Assembly: GCA_958510875.1 (NCBI GenBank)
Contig: OY294071.1
Span: 34,130,581-34,194,580, forward strand
DNA length: 64,000 bases
Direction: 5' to 3'
Origin: Endomychus coccineus
Lineage: Eukaryota > Arthropoda > Insecta > Coleoptera > Endomychidae
A program made the position numbers and the translations under genes. This document shows, piece by piece, positions 23,961-34,440 of the stretch. The notes beneath the pieces are model-generated. The model ran no database searches. It was not told the DNA's origin and worked only from the letters and a program-made list of their open reading frames with translations. Each line of letters starts with the position of its first letter. The stretch's first letter is position 1.

Positions 23961-24157
23961 TGATTGGATATGAAGTTAGAGTTCATAAGAATATTGCTTA
24001 GCAGCAGATTCTTAATTAATACTTAAAACATGAATGTGTTATATTTTCGATTGTTCCTGTTTCTGTTCGTTTCGGCGACGTGGGCATTTTTAATTGAAAT
24101 TACTGCGAAAAGGACGCCTTGTGGTGACACAATTAGTTTTAAGAAATCACGTTTTAT

Positions 24158-24212
24158 ACACTGATACGTTTTCTGATGACGGTCGTGAGACCGAAACGTA
24201 CGTATAGACGAA
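24158..24212 (+). ncRNA. Hammerhead-like motif, Penelope family 2, copy b
   Basis: The core CTGATGA is at 24173-24179 and GAAA at 24193-24196. Between them are C and a 4-bp stem GGTC-GTGA-GACC. ACGTACGTA follows, giving a minimal stem III and a GUA cleavage triplet. Stem I pairs ACGTTT-like bases before the core with AGACG after it, with one mismatch next to the core. Confidence 0.6.
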
Positions 24213-24448
24213 AATGATGAGCATATATGACGACCTCGTCGTTGAGAGACTTTACCAACATGCGCTTGTATATTATAAGAATATTACTGAATAGTGGATT
24301 CTTGTTATATTTTATACTAGAAATATTGACGGTGCAATTTCGATTATTCGTGGTTCTGTTCGTTTCGACGACGTGGGCTTTTTGATTGAAATTTGTGCGA
24401 TATAGACGCCTAGTGCTATAATTAGTTAAAAAAAAAACCTTTTTGACA

Positions 24449-24500
24449 TAATAAGTCTTCTGATGATGGTCGTGAGACTGAAACGTACGTAAAGACGGAA
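24449..24500 (+). ncRNA. Hammerhead-like motif, Penelope family 2, copy c
   Basis: CTGATGA (24460-24466), T, stem GGTC-GTGA-GACT, GAAA (24480-24483), ACGTACGTA. Stem I is a perfect 5 bp, GTCTT before the core with AAGAC after it. This is the best-preserved core of the three copies in this element. Confidence 0.6.
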
Positions 24501-24899
24501 ATATAAAACAAAGTGTTAATGTAACCCATTTCTCGAGAATTTTAATAAACTATAAAAGTGTTCACACTGTGAATATGTTACTGTGAATGTCCGATATTAG
24601 TGAATGTTAAGATGCACCAGTGTGTGTCGACAATCACCAATATTAATGGTGTACGTCCAAAATTATTTCAATATTTTGTTTATTTTGGACATACACCGGT
24701 GAATGTTAACATACTCCAAGGCGATTTTGTGTGTCTCAGATACTGCAATTTACTAATTACGTGAATGTTAACACACGCCAGTGTTTGTTCGAAATGAAGT
24801 GAGAAAGTTAGAGTGCTATTGTTCTCTCTTTTTTCCACGCCGACGACCCGTCGAAGCACCGCTAATAGGGCAAAATATCAGAAATATGTTTACTGTGCA

Positions 24900-25735
24900 A
24901 CAGAAAAGAGGAATCTAAAAGAAACATAGAATTAGCGAAACTTGGACTTCAAGATCAAGGAAAAAAAATGCTTAAACTATCGCAGGCAAATTTTCAACCT
25001 GCAAAATATGGAGATACTGTAAGAATGCGTGCAGGGCCGGATTTAGAGAGTCTGGATGCCTCGGAGCAACAAAGGAGTGGAGGCCCCCTGGCCCCAAATT
25101 ATTTTCCAAATAAAATGAAAAATTTTTTCAGTCGAGTTTTTCAATAAATAATTTATTGTGAAACCAAGTAAATTTTTTTAGTATTTAACAAACATATATA
25201 ACTATAATCGGGAACAAGAATTAGCGAGAAAAAAGATCAAAGGAAAAGTTGTTTACTAGTGTTTACTAGTCGGAATTTAAAAGATTTTTTTCCGAAGTCT
25301 ATTGTGGGGGCCCCTCTTTGGTGGAGGCCCCGGGGCTGTAGTCCCCGGGGCTGTAGTCCCCGGTTGCCCTCCCCTAAATCCGGCAGTGGTTGCGTGTTCC
25401 TGATGTTGATAGAGGTCGTACAGATTCCAGAAATATCCTTACATGTGTTACAAATGTGGATGGTGACTATTATCAACTGGCTACAAAACATGGGACGTAA
25501 TCACAGATGTATACTAGAAATCAGTTTTCCATCAGTAAGGAAAATTTTATCAATATATCTGAAACTTCTTCTACAAAAACATCAATGCGTGAAATTGTTG
25601 CTTTGGAATCAATATTTGGAGGACAAGGATATAAGCGTTGCAATTGTGCACAAAAATGCAACACCAAGAAGTGTAACTGTAAAGCTCGTGGAGTTATTTG
25701 TAATACTTAATACTGTTTGCCATGTACTAATAAAT
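24900..25735 (+). pseudogene. KRBA2-like integrase C-terminal region, interrupted
   Basis: Before the MITE the frame reads EESKRNIELAKLGLQDQGKK, LKLSQANFQPAKYGDTVRMR; after it the same frame resumes VPDVDRGRTDSRNILTCV and VDGDYYQLATKHG (25396-25498). In a shifted frame from 25507 come YTRNQFSIS and GGQGYKRCNCAQKCNTKKCN, with CKARGVICNT. The PDVDRGRxDxRN motif and the CxC cysteine cluster are the signature of integrases annotated as KRAB-A domain-containing 2-like. A stop at 25708 truncates the cysteine cluster. The catalytic DDE core is not present. Confidence 0.82.
25032..25388. mobile_element. hAT-type MITE, 357 bp
   Basis: The ends are CAGGGCCGGATTTAG and, reversed, CACTGCCGGATTTAG. The 8-bp flanks AATGCGTG (25024-25031) and GTTGCGTG (25389-25396) match in six bases, as expected for an aged hAT target duplication. 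Removing the element and one flank restores an open integrase frame. Inside the right half GGGGCTGTAGTCCCC is repeated twice. Confidence 0.85.
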
Positions 25736-26560
25736 AAGTTTTTTTTAATTCTTATAGCGAAAAATGCTTTAATACCTAATTACCTATGAGTAGGTACGTT
25801 GTAACGAATGAGTATTTTTTGAATTATATAGCCAATAGGGCAATAGCATTAATGATAAGTGTACGTTATTGTTTACCTTACTTGGCAGGTAATGCTATTT
25901 GTATTACTGATTTAAAATTTTGAATAATAAACAAATTCTATTTGTTTTATTTATTATAGTTCTATGATTTTATTTATTGTAACAATTTGTGAGTTCATTT
26001 TAATTCAGGCCCGAACTTCTGTTTTGCAGATATCTTTGCTAAATCATCATAATTTAACTCATCATGAAGAGAATGAAGATTAACCAAGTCGTTGTGGTGT
26101 ATGATAACATTCACTGGTGAATGACCGAAAACATAAAGAACACAATAAATAACAAACAATCACCAGCTAGCTTGGTGCTTGTTAACATACACCAGTGTAT
26201 CTTAAGATACACTCCGCTTCGGACATTCACAGTAACAAATACACTATAAATAAGACACAATCACCCTTATCCACTAAAAATACCGTTAAAATACTGATGA
26301 CCTTCCAGCTACCAAGTAGTCATCATCAGAGTGAACTAAATGAGGAAACAAAATGTGCCTGCTTAAATACTATTTGTAATTATTAGAGTATATAAGGGAT
26401 TACCCTCAGTTAGAGATAAATCTGGATTAAATTGCTTTTTCTGCTCATACATTTTCATCCCTTCTAAATAACCTAGATATTTGTCATCACTGTGTATCAA
26501 GAGTGATAAACTTGTTTGAGTAATGCTGACTATATTTTAAATACAGTTATTCCAAAATTG

Positions 26561-27012
26561 AAATGTAACAGTGGTTTAGGTATCCTTTGACATATTTAAG
26601 CAGTAATTAATAGATTTATCATTAGGATGTTCAGCTTATTATACTTTTTGCAATTCCCCAAAACATCTCTATTGCATTGAAGACACAGTGATATGGAGGT
26701 AATCTCAAAACTGTATTTGGAGGTTCCCATTGGGAAGCTAATTTTATCGATTAAATAACCCTTCGTTAGTTTATATCTAGGAAACATGTAGGCACCAAAA
26801 CAAAGATGTTACTTACTTGTTCAAATTGAATTTGTTTTGATTAGATTTGATAATTTCACATCTCTACCGTTGATTCATTGAGTTACAAAGATATGCAGCC
26901 TTCCGGAAAGTATCGTACTAGTAGACAGTTGCCACTGTTTCAATCAACGCCTCTTTCTAAGAAGTTACACAAAGTGTTTCGTAACGATTCAATCCAGCCT
27001 CCGAAAAAATGT
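26561..27012. other. No recognisable gene
   Basis: Sequence between the Penelope fragment and the satellite. It carries nothing I can identify. Confidence 0.4.
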
Positions 27013-27268
27013 GTACTATGTAGATTATGAGCAGCTGCTAGGATGTGAAGTAGTTCTTGGCAGGGAAACGAAAACCAAGTTTCTGTGGATGGAGGACTTC
27101 ATAGGAATAGCTGTACCTGACATCATCATATTAGGGATTGTGGGAGCCAGTATAGGTGAAATCTGTGGTTTGTAGATTATGAGGAGCTGCTAAGATGTGA
27201 AGTAGCTCTTGACAAGGAATAGAAACCAAGCTTCTGTGGATGCAGGACTTCATAGGAATAGTTGTACC

Positions 27269-27823
27269 AACGGTCGTACATATAGGTCTGGGAACTCGTA
27301 TGTTTGACATGAGTCTCTTACATGTCGCCAAACTCGTAGTCCCTCGCTCAGCCACCAGCTAGCGCTTGGATCGAAGTATGACAACAATCACATTATTAAG
27401 TAAAATATTTACTATTCTGAGAGGAATAGAACTGTTACTCTTGTCAAAATGTATTACTCACCTTAAAAATAACTTCCCCTTTTTCGTTATACATGCTCGC
27501 ACGCATAAAAGACCTCGTTAAAACGATTTCTATCCGGAATCGCAAGCATCCACTTTTTTCGCATTTCCGCATCTTTCGGCACTTTAAAAACAGAAGTTTC
27601 TTGCTTTACACTTTTGTACCCCGTTTTGCATTTCGGCACAATGCACGGTTTCGTAATTTTTTTCTGAAAACGCCGGTATTCCTTGTGTTTACAGGTCAAA
27701 TATGACAGTTGTCAGAGATCATTCTTCGACTGACGCTCCACCTATGCAACAGATGACGCTTAGCGGACTCACTTCTTACATAGGAAACAGCCTCGAGTTC
27801 CCAGACCTGTATCTACGACCGTG
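27269..27823 (-). mobile_element. P-type DNA element, 555 bp, inserted in the satellite
   Basis: The ends are imperfect 30-bp inverted repeats: the right end reversed begins CACGGTCGTAGATACAGGTC and the left begins AACGGTCGTACATATAGGTC. The flanking 8 bp are GTTGTACC (27261-27268) and ATTGTACC (27824-27831), matching in seven bases; P elements make 8-bp duplications. Removing the element and one flank restores an uninterrupted 152-bp unit. It encodes a THAP-domain fragment, fitting the P superfamily. Confidence 0.85.
27487..27699 (-). pseudogene. THAP domain fragment of a P-type transposase
   Basis: The 70-residue frame has C-x4-C (PCIVPKC), FKVP, RKKWMLAI and a terminal YACEHV (C-x2-H), the ordered features of a THAP zinc-binding DNA-binding domain. 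Spacing between the two cysteines and the C-x2-H fits the family. The frame has a start codon some 15 residues before the domain. It ends soon after CEHV, and no GTPase-like or catalytic part is in the 555-bp element. Confidence 0.8.
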
Positions 27824-29380
27824 ATTGTACCTGATATCATCATATCAGGGATTGTGGGATCCAGGATAAGTGAAATCTGTGCTTTGTAGATTATGACGAG
27901 CTGCTAAGATGTGAAGTAGCTCTTGGCACGGAATAGAAAACCAAGTTTCTTTGGATGGAGGACTTCATATGAATAGTTTAACCTGATATCATCATATTAG
28001 GGATTGTGGGATCCAGGATAGGCCAAATCTATGCTTTGTAGATTATGAGGAGCTGCTAAGATGTGAAGTAAGTCTTGGCAAAGAATAGAAAACCAAGTTT
28101 CTGTGGATGAAGGACTTCATAGGAATAGTTGTACCTGAAATCATCATATTAGGGATTGTGGGATCCAGGATAGGTCAAATCTGTGCGTTCTAGCTTATGA
28201 GGAGCTGCTAAAATGTGAAGTAGCTCTTGACACGGAATAGAAAACCAAGTTTCTGTGAATGGAGGACTTCATAAAAATAGTTCTACCTGATATCATCATA
28301 TCACGGATTGGGGGATCCAGGAGAGGTCAAATCTGTGCTTTGTAGATTATGAGGAGCCGCTAAGATGTGAAGTAGCTAGTGACACGAAATAAAAACCAAA
28401 TTTCTGTAGATGGAGTGCTTCATATGAATAGTTGTACTTGATATCAGCGTATTAAGGATTGCGGGATCCAGGATGGGTCAAATCTGTGCTTTGTAGATCA
28501 TGAGGAGCTACTAGGATGTGAAGTTGCTCTTGGCACGGAATATAAATCCAAGTTTCGGTGGATGGAGGTCTTTATAGGAATAGCTGTACCTGATATGATC
28601 ATATTAGGGATTGTGGGATCCACGATAGGTCAAATCTGTGCTTCGTATATCATGAGGTGCTGCTAAGATGCGAAGTAGCTCTTGGCAAGGAATAGAAAAC
28701 CAAGTTTCTGTGGATGGAGGACTTCATAGGAATAGTTCTACCTGATATCATCATATCAGGGATTGTGGGATCTGGGATAGGTCAAACCTGTGCTTTGTAG
28801 ATCATGAGGAGCTGCTAAGATTTGAAGTAGCTCTTGGCAAGGAATAGAAAACCAAGTTTCTGTGGATGGAAGACTTCATAGGAATAGTTGTACCTGATAT
28901 CATCATATTAGGGATTGTGGGATCCACGATAGGTCAAATCTGTGCTTTGTAGATTATGAGGACCCGCTAAGATGTGAAGTAGCTATTGGCACGGAATAGA
29001 TAACCAAGTTTCTGTGGATGGAGGACTTCATAGGAATAGTTGTACCTGATATCATCATATTAGGGATTGTGGGATCCAGGATAGGTCAAATCTGTGCTTA
29101 GTAGATTATGAGGAGCTGCTAAGATGTGAAGTAGCTCTTGGCACGGAATAGAAAACCAAGTTTCTGTGGATGGAGGACTTCATAGGAATAGTTGTACCTG
29201 ATATCATCATATTAGGGATTGCGGGATCCAGGATAGGTCAAATCTGTGCTTTGTAGATCATGAGGAGCTGCTAGGATGTGAAGTAGATCTTGGCACGGAA
29301 TAGAAAACCAAGTTTCTGTGGATGCGGGACTTCATAGGAATGGCTGTACCTGACATCATCATATTAGGGATTGAGTTTTG

Positions 29381-29845
29381 GTTGTCATAAACTCTACTAG
29401 ATTATCCGATCCCCATTTCAAAATCGTTACCAAATCTTCATTAATTGCGTCGATCTGTCTCTGTTTCGCAACTCTGGCTCCATTGGATGATATAGGGCCC
29501 CTAGATTAGGAAGCGGTATGAACTTTACAATCATCTGCAAAACTGTACACGGGACAGATGTCACTATGTGGTGATTTATCACTACTCCGGCCATAGATTT
29601 GCGATGATGGAACACATTATTTCACTTTCTTATCCCTACATCATTGAATGAAGCCAGATGAGCAAGACAGTCACAGGTCGATCCAATGAATGGAGATCTG
29701 GCCTGCATTTTGAAATGAGATAATCTAGTATTCGTGATTTTGCAATCTTGGGATCCCACAATATGGTGATGTCAGGAACGAATTAATATTCCTATGAAGT
29801 CCATGCTCGGTATCACCACCAACAGCTCCCTCTCATGAAATCAGA
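29381..29845. mobile_element. Two LINE family A fragments in opposite orientation
   Basis: From 29381 to 29564 the minus strand matches the LINE A interval that normally precedes the satellite-forming segment (compare 55600-55800). From about 29640 to 29840 the plus strand carries an overlapping part of the same ORF ('gagatctggcc', 'tgaaatgagataatctag', 'tgggatcccacaat', 'ctatgaagtccatgctcgg'). The two face each other, forming a broken inverted repeat at the right edge of the satellite. Confidence 0.65.
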
Positions 29846-31039
29846 ATAGATTTGGTTATTAGTATTTTTAATAGGGGTTAAGTACCCCGCTGTTTGACAG
29901 ATGTGACACTGTTATGCATTCATTAAGTGTCAACCAGCGACTGTTGGATTTCTATTTTTGGACCCTTCAGATCTATTTATTCAAAAGAATTATGTTATTT
30001 AAATATGTGAAAGATTATTCATGTCAAAATTGACTAAACGACAAAATTGTCGTTTACACAATTTATAAGTATATTATATATTCTTTTTCAATTATTTCAA
30101 AATGTCCTAAACTGAATTTATATTTGAGTTGTTCTGATATTTTTCTTAGAATTTTGAAGGGAAGGAATGGCGATTATGGACAAAATGAATGCAAATGTGG
30201 AACTTAAGGCATCTTTTACTAGAAAATTAGCGTCCTGTTTGGTCTATATAAAAGGAATCGCATTCTTGACAAGACAGCATATAAATCCCAGATTCATCAA
30301 ATGTCTTTGTTTTGTCTATATTATTGTAAAATATATATATCCTAATTATGTCCTTACTTTTCAGAATGTTTTATTTTGAGGTTAAATTTATTATTTTGAA
30401 TTCGGAACTTGTTGTTCAACTTATTTGTAGATATGAGAATGTATATACAGGATGGAATAAAATACAACTTGTTGAAAAACGATGCAAATATTTATTTAAT
30501 ACATAATAGTTAGGATACATTGAATGGTAATATGAAAATAGAGATATTTTCTTTATATCAATGAATATCATATGCTGGACGAAATTAGTTACAGATTCAT
30601 AATCAGTTTCAACAATTCATTGAACATGAGGTAAAAGTCCAGCATAAGTCTTATATGTAATATAAATATACAGTAATGAGATAAAATAACGTAATATACG
30701 GGCTGGGCCCGACAAGTAACAAAAATACATACATTTATACATAAATAATCGCATATCTTAGGATAAATAGTTACAAAAATCACACAGTTCCAGCTACAGG
30801 TAAAAGGTACGTTGATTGCCCATGAGAATACACCTTGCAATGTGTTAATCTTTTTTTTAGGTATCGGATACTGTAACGAAGCGAGTCTGCTCTTGTAATT
30901 GTCTAGAAAGGGCTATTGCGATGCTCGTCCAATAAATATTAACACTACCAATAAATAAACCGCAGGTCACAGCTGCGATTGAAAATGTCTCAGTCAGATC
31001 ACTTTTGGCATATCTATGCAGCCAACATAAAACACATAA
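29846..31039 (-). other. vri 3' UTR and downstream flank
   Basis: The part adjoining the stop codon should be the vri 3' untranslated region. A minus-strand AATAAA lies at about 30489-30496, some 550 bases after the stop, and would be a plausible poly(A) signal. Another is near 30384. No other coding sequence is seen. Confidence 0.45.
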
Positions 31040-32217
31040 TTAACGACGAACCAACGTCGATGTGTCTTCTTTACCTCTGGTCATCAAGCATTTCAGTTGC
31101 TCTACTTCTGAAGATAAACGAACTATTTCGGACTGAAATCGTAATTTTGTCCCACAGTTCCCATCGGCCGTTTCTTGTAAGACCTGTAGTTGTGACTGTT
31201 TTTGTAGTGTTTGTAAGGTGGCAGCGGCTTGGGAAGCTGCTGACCATTCAGTGCCTAAAGATATACCAGAATCGCGTTCATCACTGGAACCTTCGGCATC
31301 CCAAGGCGGACTAGCTCTCGGTCCGGGTTCTTGTTTGATATTTTGTAACTGTAAAAGTGCACTAGCGGCATCCTTGTCGCCCAAGTGAGATTTATGACGT
31401 AATTTTAAAGGTAGACTATTGTTAATGGCGGGAGCACCTTCATCTCCTGAATTACTGGAGAGTTCAAAAGGTGATTGTGGTCTTGAACGTGGTCTACCTC
31501 TTGCGGACAAATTCAAGGCATCATCTGAATAGTGGGGGTTATGGAAATGTGGGAAAGAATAAGGGTGGTATTCAGCCCTATGTTCGTGGTGAGATGGAGG
31601 GGCGTGTAATAGATGATGGTGTTGTAGGGGTGGTGGTGGAGGAGATCCTATGATTGGTTGTAGAACTGGAGTCGGTATCGGACTTTGTGATTCATAGCAG
31701 ATTGGTTGGGGATGAGATACTTTTTGGCGCTTGGTAATGCTCAGGACCTGTTCGTTTGTAGGTAAATTGGCAAGGACCTTTTCTACGCAGACCACGTTCT
31801 CCCCGCAGATACCGTACTCTTCTTTGATGGCTTCCAATTGGGCTTTGAGGATAGCATTTTCTTTAGTTAATTCAACAACACGTTGTTCCAGAACCATATC
31901 GTTGTATCGACGTTTTTCTCTGGATCTTTTGGCTGCTTCATTGTTTCTCCTCCGTCTGTCCCAATAACTATCATCTTTTTTATTATCAGGAGTAAATTCT
32001 CTCTGCTTGCGTTGTGAAAATAATTCCTTATGTTTCACAGAGCCCATAGCATAATTTGCTGGGTAGTCATCTTCTGGTGAAGAAGATGGAGGCAATAATT
32101 CACGGCCATGCGTTGCTGGCATACTGGAGTTGACCTGCGGTAGTTCACCATTGACAGGAGATCCACTTTGACCGCGGCCCACAAATTCGGCCACCATCAT
32201 ACGTTGTTTCAATATTT
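31040..32217 (-). CDS. vri: Vrille, bZIP transcription factor: main coding exon
   Basis: Vrille is the insect NFIL3/E4BP4-like nuclear repressor; in Drosophila it represses Clock through D-box-like sites and also acts in development. Counting from the in-frame TTG at 32212, the basic region is at residues 84-105 (YWDRRRRNNEAAKRSREKRR) followed by zipper positions L108, L115, L122 and I129, then KEEYGICGENV and NLPTNEQVLSITKRQKV, which are diagnostic of Vrille. Beyond it are Pro/His-rich stretches (190-226), ALNLS at 232-236 (resembles a CtBP-binding motif), IKQE at 292-295 (SUMO consensus), DSGIS at 314-318, and a C-terminal heptad-like helix (357-377). The stop is TAA at 31040. The exon begins at a good acceptor (TTTCTTTATCTTTGCAG) with two bases of a split codon, so coding may continue from an upstream exon; otherwise ATG at 32198-32200 starts a 386-residue form. 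Confidence 0.95.
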
Positions 32218-34440
32218 CTGCAAAGATAAAGAAATCTTATTAGTTACGAATACTGGTGAAATGGGACAATATAATGTAAAATAATAACGTGCTTCAGATT
32301 CCATTGGTGCATCCAGTAATACGGCAATTTATTTGAAAGAAAAAACGGACTGGTTTTACTGCGAGTGCCATCAAGGCCGCTTCGATTCACCTATGCACTC
32401 CAGTGGTAAGACTACATGACTTGCGTCGGGTTCTGAATGCTGATGACCTTGGAAAGGTAATTGATTCGTGCAGATTCTATTGATGCTAAACGCCCTCACC
32501 AACATGTGGTACAGGATTTCCCCAATTATGTTCCCATCACTATTGGCAAAAGATATTGAGTACTTAACGGAACAGTTCGTTCACTGGTACATTCCTCACA
32601 CGTGTATTCCTATTTTAAATCAATAATTTAATCGTTAAGATATTCCGAATGGAAAGTTACGTTAATTCGACGTATTCTTCATTTACGATTCGTCTTAATT
32701 TGTAATTTTGTTACGTGTGATAATTTTCTTTGATGAATAATAATTTAGAGTGTGAATTTGGGGATTTACATCCATTCTGAAAATGCGTTATTCATCAATT
32801 GTTTGCTTAATCGAACGATATGATACAGATGAGGAAATAGTGACTAAATTGTGTTAAAAAATCGCTTTTCAATGTGAAAGGTAATAAAATAGCACCTGAT
32901 AACTTTCAAGCATATTCCAATCTATTATAATCATGTGAATGAATCATAAAACATATTAGAATAGCTACTTCTACGATTTTCTTTGAAACGTTTAAAACGC
33001 ATTATTAACGTACTGTAACAAGTCATCATGATAATGATTTTCATTCCTTTGAAAGTCTTATGATGAAATACTGAGAAAGCAATGTAATATAATTTTAGCT
33101 GGCACCTTGTAGTAGAAGTTCAATTTGGATAATCAGTCCAGCTATGCTAATTTCAGAAAATTCAATACTTGAATAAATAGCACAAATATGTAGAAAGATA
33201 GAACAAATTTAGTTATTTTAAATCTAATGACTCACGCTTTATTCGAGACAAAAAGTGTTGCATTAACATAAACATAATCGCACCCATTAGAATAAAGCAA
33301 TTGAAATATTTATTACCTATTCTAACGAAAGTAATATTAAACACGTAGTTTACGTGTAAAGTTGTACATAATAATTAACATAACAAAGCGTCTGATTTGG
33401 TCGACACTGTTCGAGGGTTTCCGAAAAATTGATTCACGCGCCTCTTTGTTCAAGAGTAAAATGACATTACGTGTAGTCGGCACGCATTAATAATAAAAAG
33501 AACTAACCTTTCCTTAACTTCTTTTGTTTACATTACATGCGTTACATCATAATTCTATGACATACAGTTTGAATTAATATGTTAATAAAATTGGAGCACA
33601 AGAATAGTATTGGGATTTCCCAAAACTTATGAATCATAATATTACCTCCTTTGTTTCATTTTAGTAATCTGCGTATCTAACTCTGACACAATAGTTTTTG
33701 GATGAGATAAGGGATAATTTCGATCTTACTCTCCATATCATCGAGATCGAGAGCAAAACGGTCAATCACAAAAGTTCTTAAATGTAAAGAATGTTAAACG
33801 AGCCCATGAAATGTTTCTCTCGAAAAACAATCTTTCGATTCATTTCACCGCTATGAACTTCGTGGTTTACATTACATACCACATTAGCAAAAATACCAGT
33901 AACAAATTCCACTTGATTCATATTGTAGCGGTTTCCAAGAATCTGAATTGGTAACTTATTGCATCATTCTGGCAAATCGTGCGAAACAAATACGTATTAA
34001 TAGTCAAATCATAGATGATTCATAAAAAGTACATATGTATTAATAAAAATGTATCTACTTAATCAGAATACCGCGTTAACTGAAATCATGGAATTAATTG
34101 AATGATTTAAATAGATTAGTTGTTAGTCTGACTAGCGAAAATTATGTTACTAAATATGTATGTTAGGATTGGATGGTTGTAAATAATTATATTTATTATT
34201 ATACCTAACGAGGGCGCCAATATTGGTAGCGCAATGTTATTGGAGCATATCTGTCACTTGGGCATGCGACCGTAACAATTGGAGCAAAGTTTACGCCGCG
34301 AAAAATTCAAATAATCCACTCACCAGCTTATAACAGCTTCAAGTTTACTGCAATATCTCTAGAACCAGTTTAATGTCTTCAAGTGATAAATACGAACAAT
34401 GTTTCTAACTGTCAATAACAATCACCAAAACAATAATATC
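32218..34440 (-). other. vri intron, proximal part
   Basis: Unique-looking AT-rich sequence with no transposon I recognise, unlike the rest of the window. One CACGTG E-box is at 32599-32604, about 380 bp upstream of the exon; CLK/CYC act on such boxes in the Drosophila vri promoter, but one hexamer is expected by chance over a few kb. No further exon is evident. Confidence 0.5.

Larger units (their letters stand above)
22905..24540 (-). mobile_element. Penelope-like element, family 2, with three terminal repeats
   Basis: Three related blocks flank or follow the coding remnant: 22905-23170 (minus sense), 23970-24215 (plus sense) and 24250-24505 (plus sense). Each contains 'gttctgttcgtttcg', 'gacgtgggc', 'ggacgcct' or 'agacgcct' and a hammerhead-like motif. 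The coding part (23400-23960, minus) shows Penelope-type protein. One terminal repeat is in the ORF's orientation and the other side has an inverted copy followed by a tandem copy, an arrangement known from Penelope-like elements. Confidence 0.75.
24577..26236 (+). mobile_element. Ginger-type (integrase-like) DNA transposon, 1.66 kb
   Basis: The two ends are perfect 18-bp inverted repeats, GTTACTGTGAATGTCCGA at 24577-24594 and its complement at 26219-26236. Beneath each end are repeats of the type GAATGTTAA-A--C-CCAGTG (near 24600, 24705, 24762, 26105 and 26190), likely transposase-binding sites. The interior has the C-terminal part of a KRBA2/SCAN3-like integrase protein. Flanks have GTTAC and GTAAC at the junctions, so the true boundary and target duplication (4 bp in Ginger elements) are not certain. 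Most of the transposase is deleted. Confidence 0.75.
24541..26560 (-). mobile_element. Penelope-like element family 1 terminus, split by a DNA transposon
   Basis: The left piece, 24541-24576 ('aaactataaaagtgttcacact'), continues at 26237 ('acactataaataag', 'caatcacccttatccac', 'actgatgacctt', 'catcatcagagtgaact', 'aaaatgtgcctg'), matching the uninterrupted copy at 5880-6200. The hammerhead-like motif at about 26290-26335 is decayed (GGAA in place of GAAA). The 1.66 kb between is a Ginger-type transposon. The copy fades at about 26560. Confidence 0.75.
27015..29380. repeat. 152-bp satellite, about 12 copies, derived from LINE family A
   Basis: The landmark ATTGTGGGATCC recurs at 27853, 28005, 28157 and so on to 29370 in steps of 152 (one step 151). 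Units are roughly 90 percent alike. Read on the minus strand, each unit joins two pieces of the LINE A reverse transcriptase ORF. One is the segment coding DPTIPNMM-SGTTIPMKSS. The other codes the YKAQIR-region nucleotides. The intervening 70 bp or so of the LINE is missing. The outer unit boundary falls at a shared TCC. One unit is interrupted by a P-type element (27269-27823). Confidence 0.9.

Noticed and set aside
27015..29380. CRISPR-like array
   Set aside because: The regular 152-bp repeats have no unique spacers; whole units repeat, and the source is a LINE in an animal genome.
31471..31967. Plus-strand frames opposite the vri exon
   Set aside because: They are shadows of the vri coding strand; the proline/histidine and bZIP codons explain them.
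32599..32604. CACGTG E-box as a clock-controlled element of vri
   Set aside because: Several such hexamers occur in the window (17.6 and 50.5 kb too), about what chance allows; location in the intron alone is not enough.
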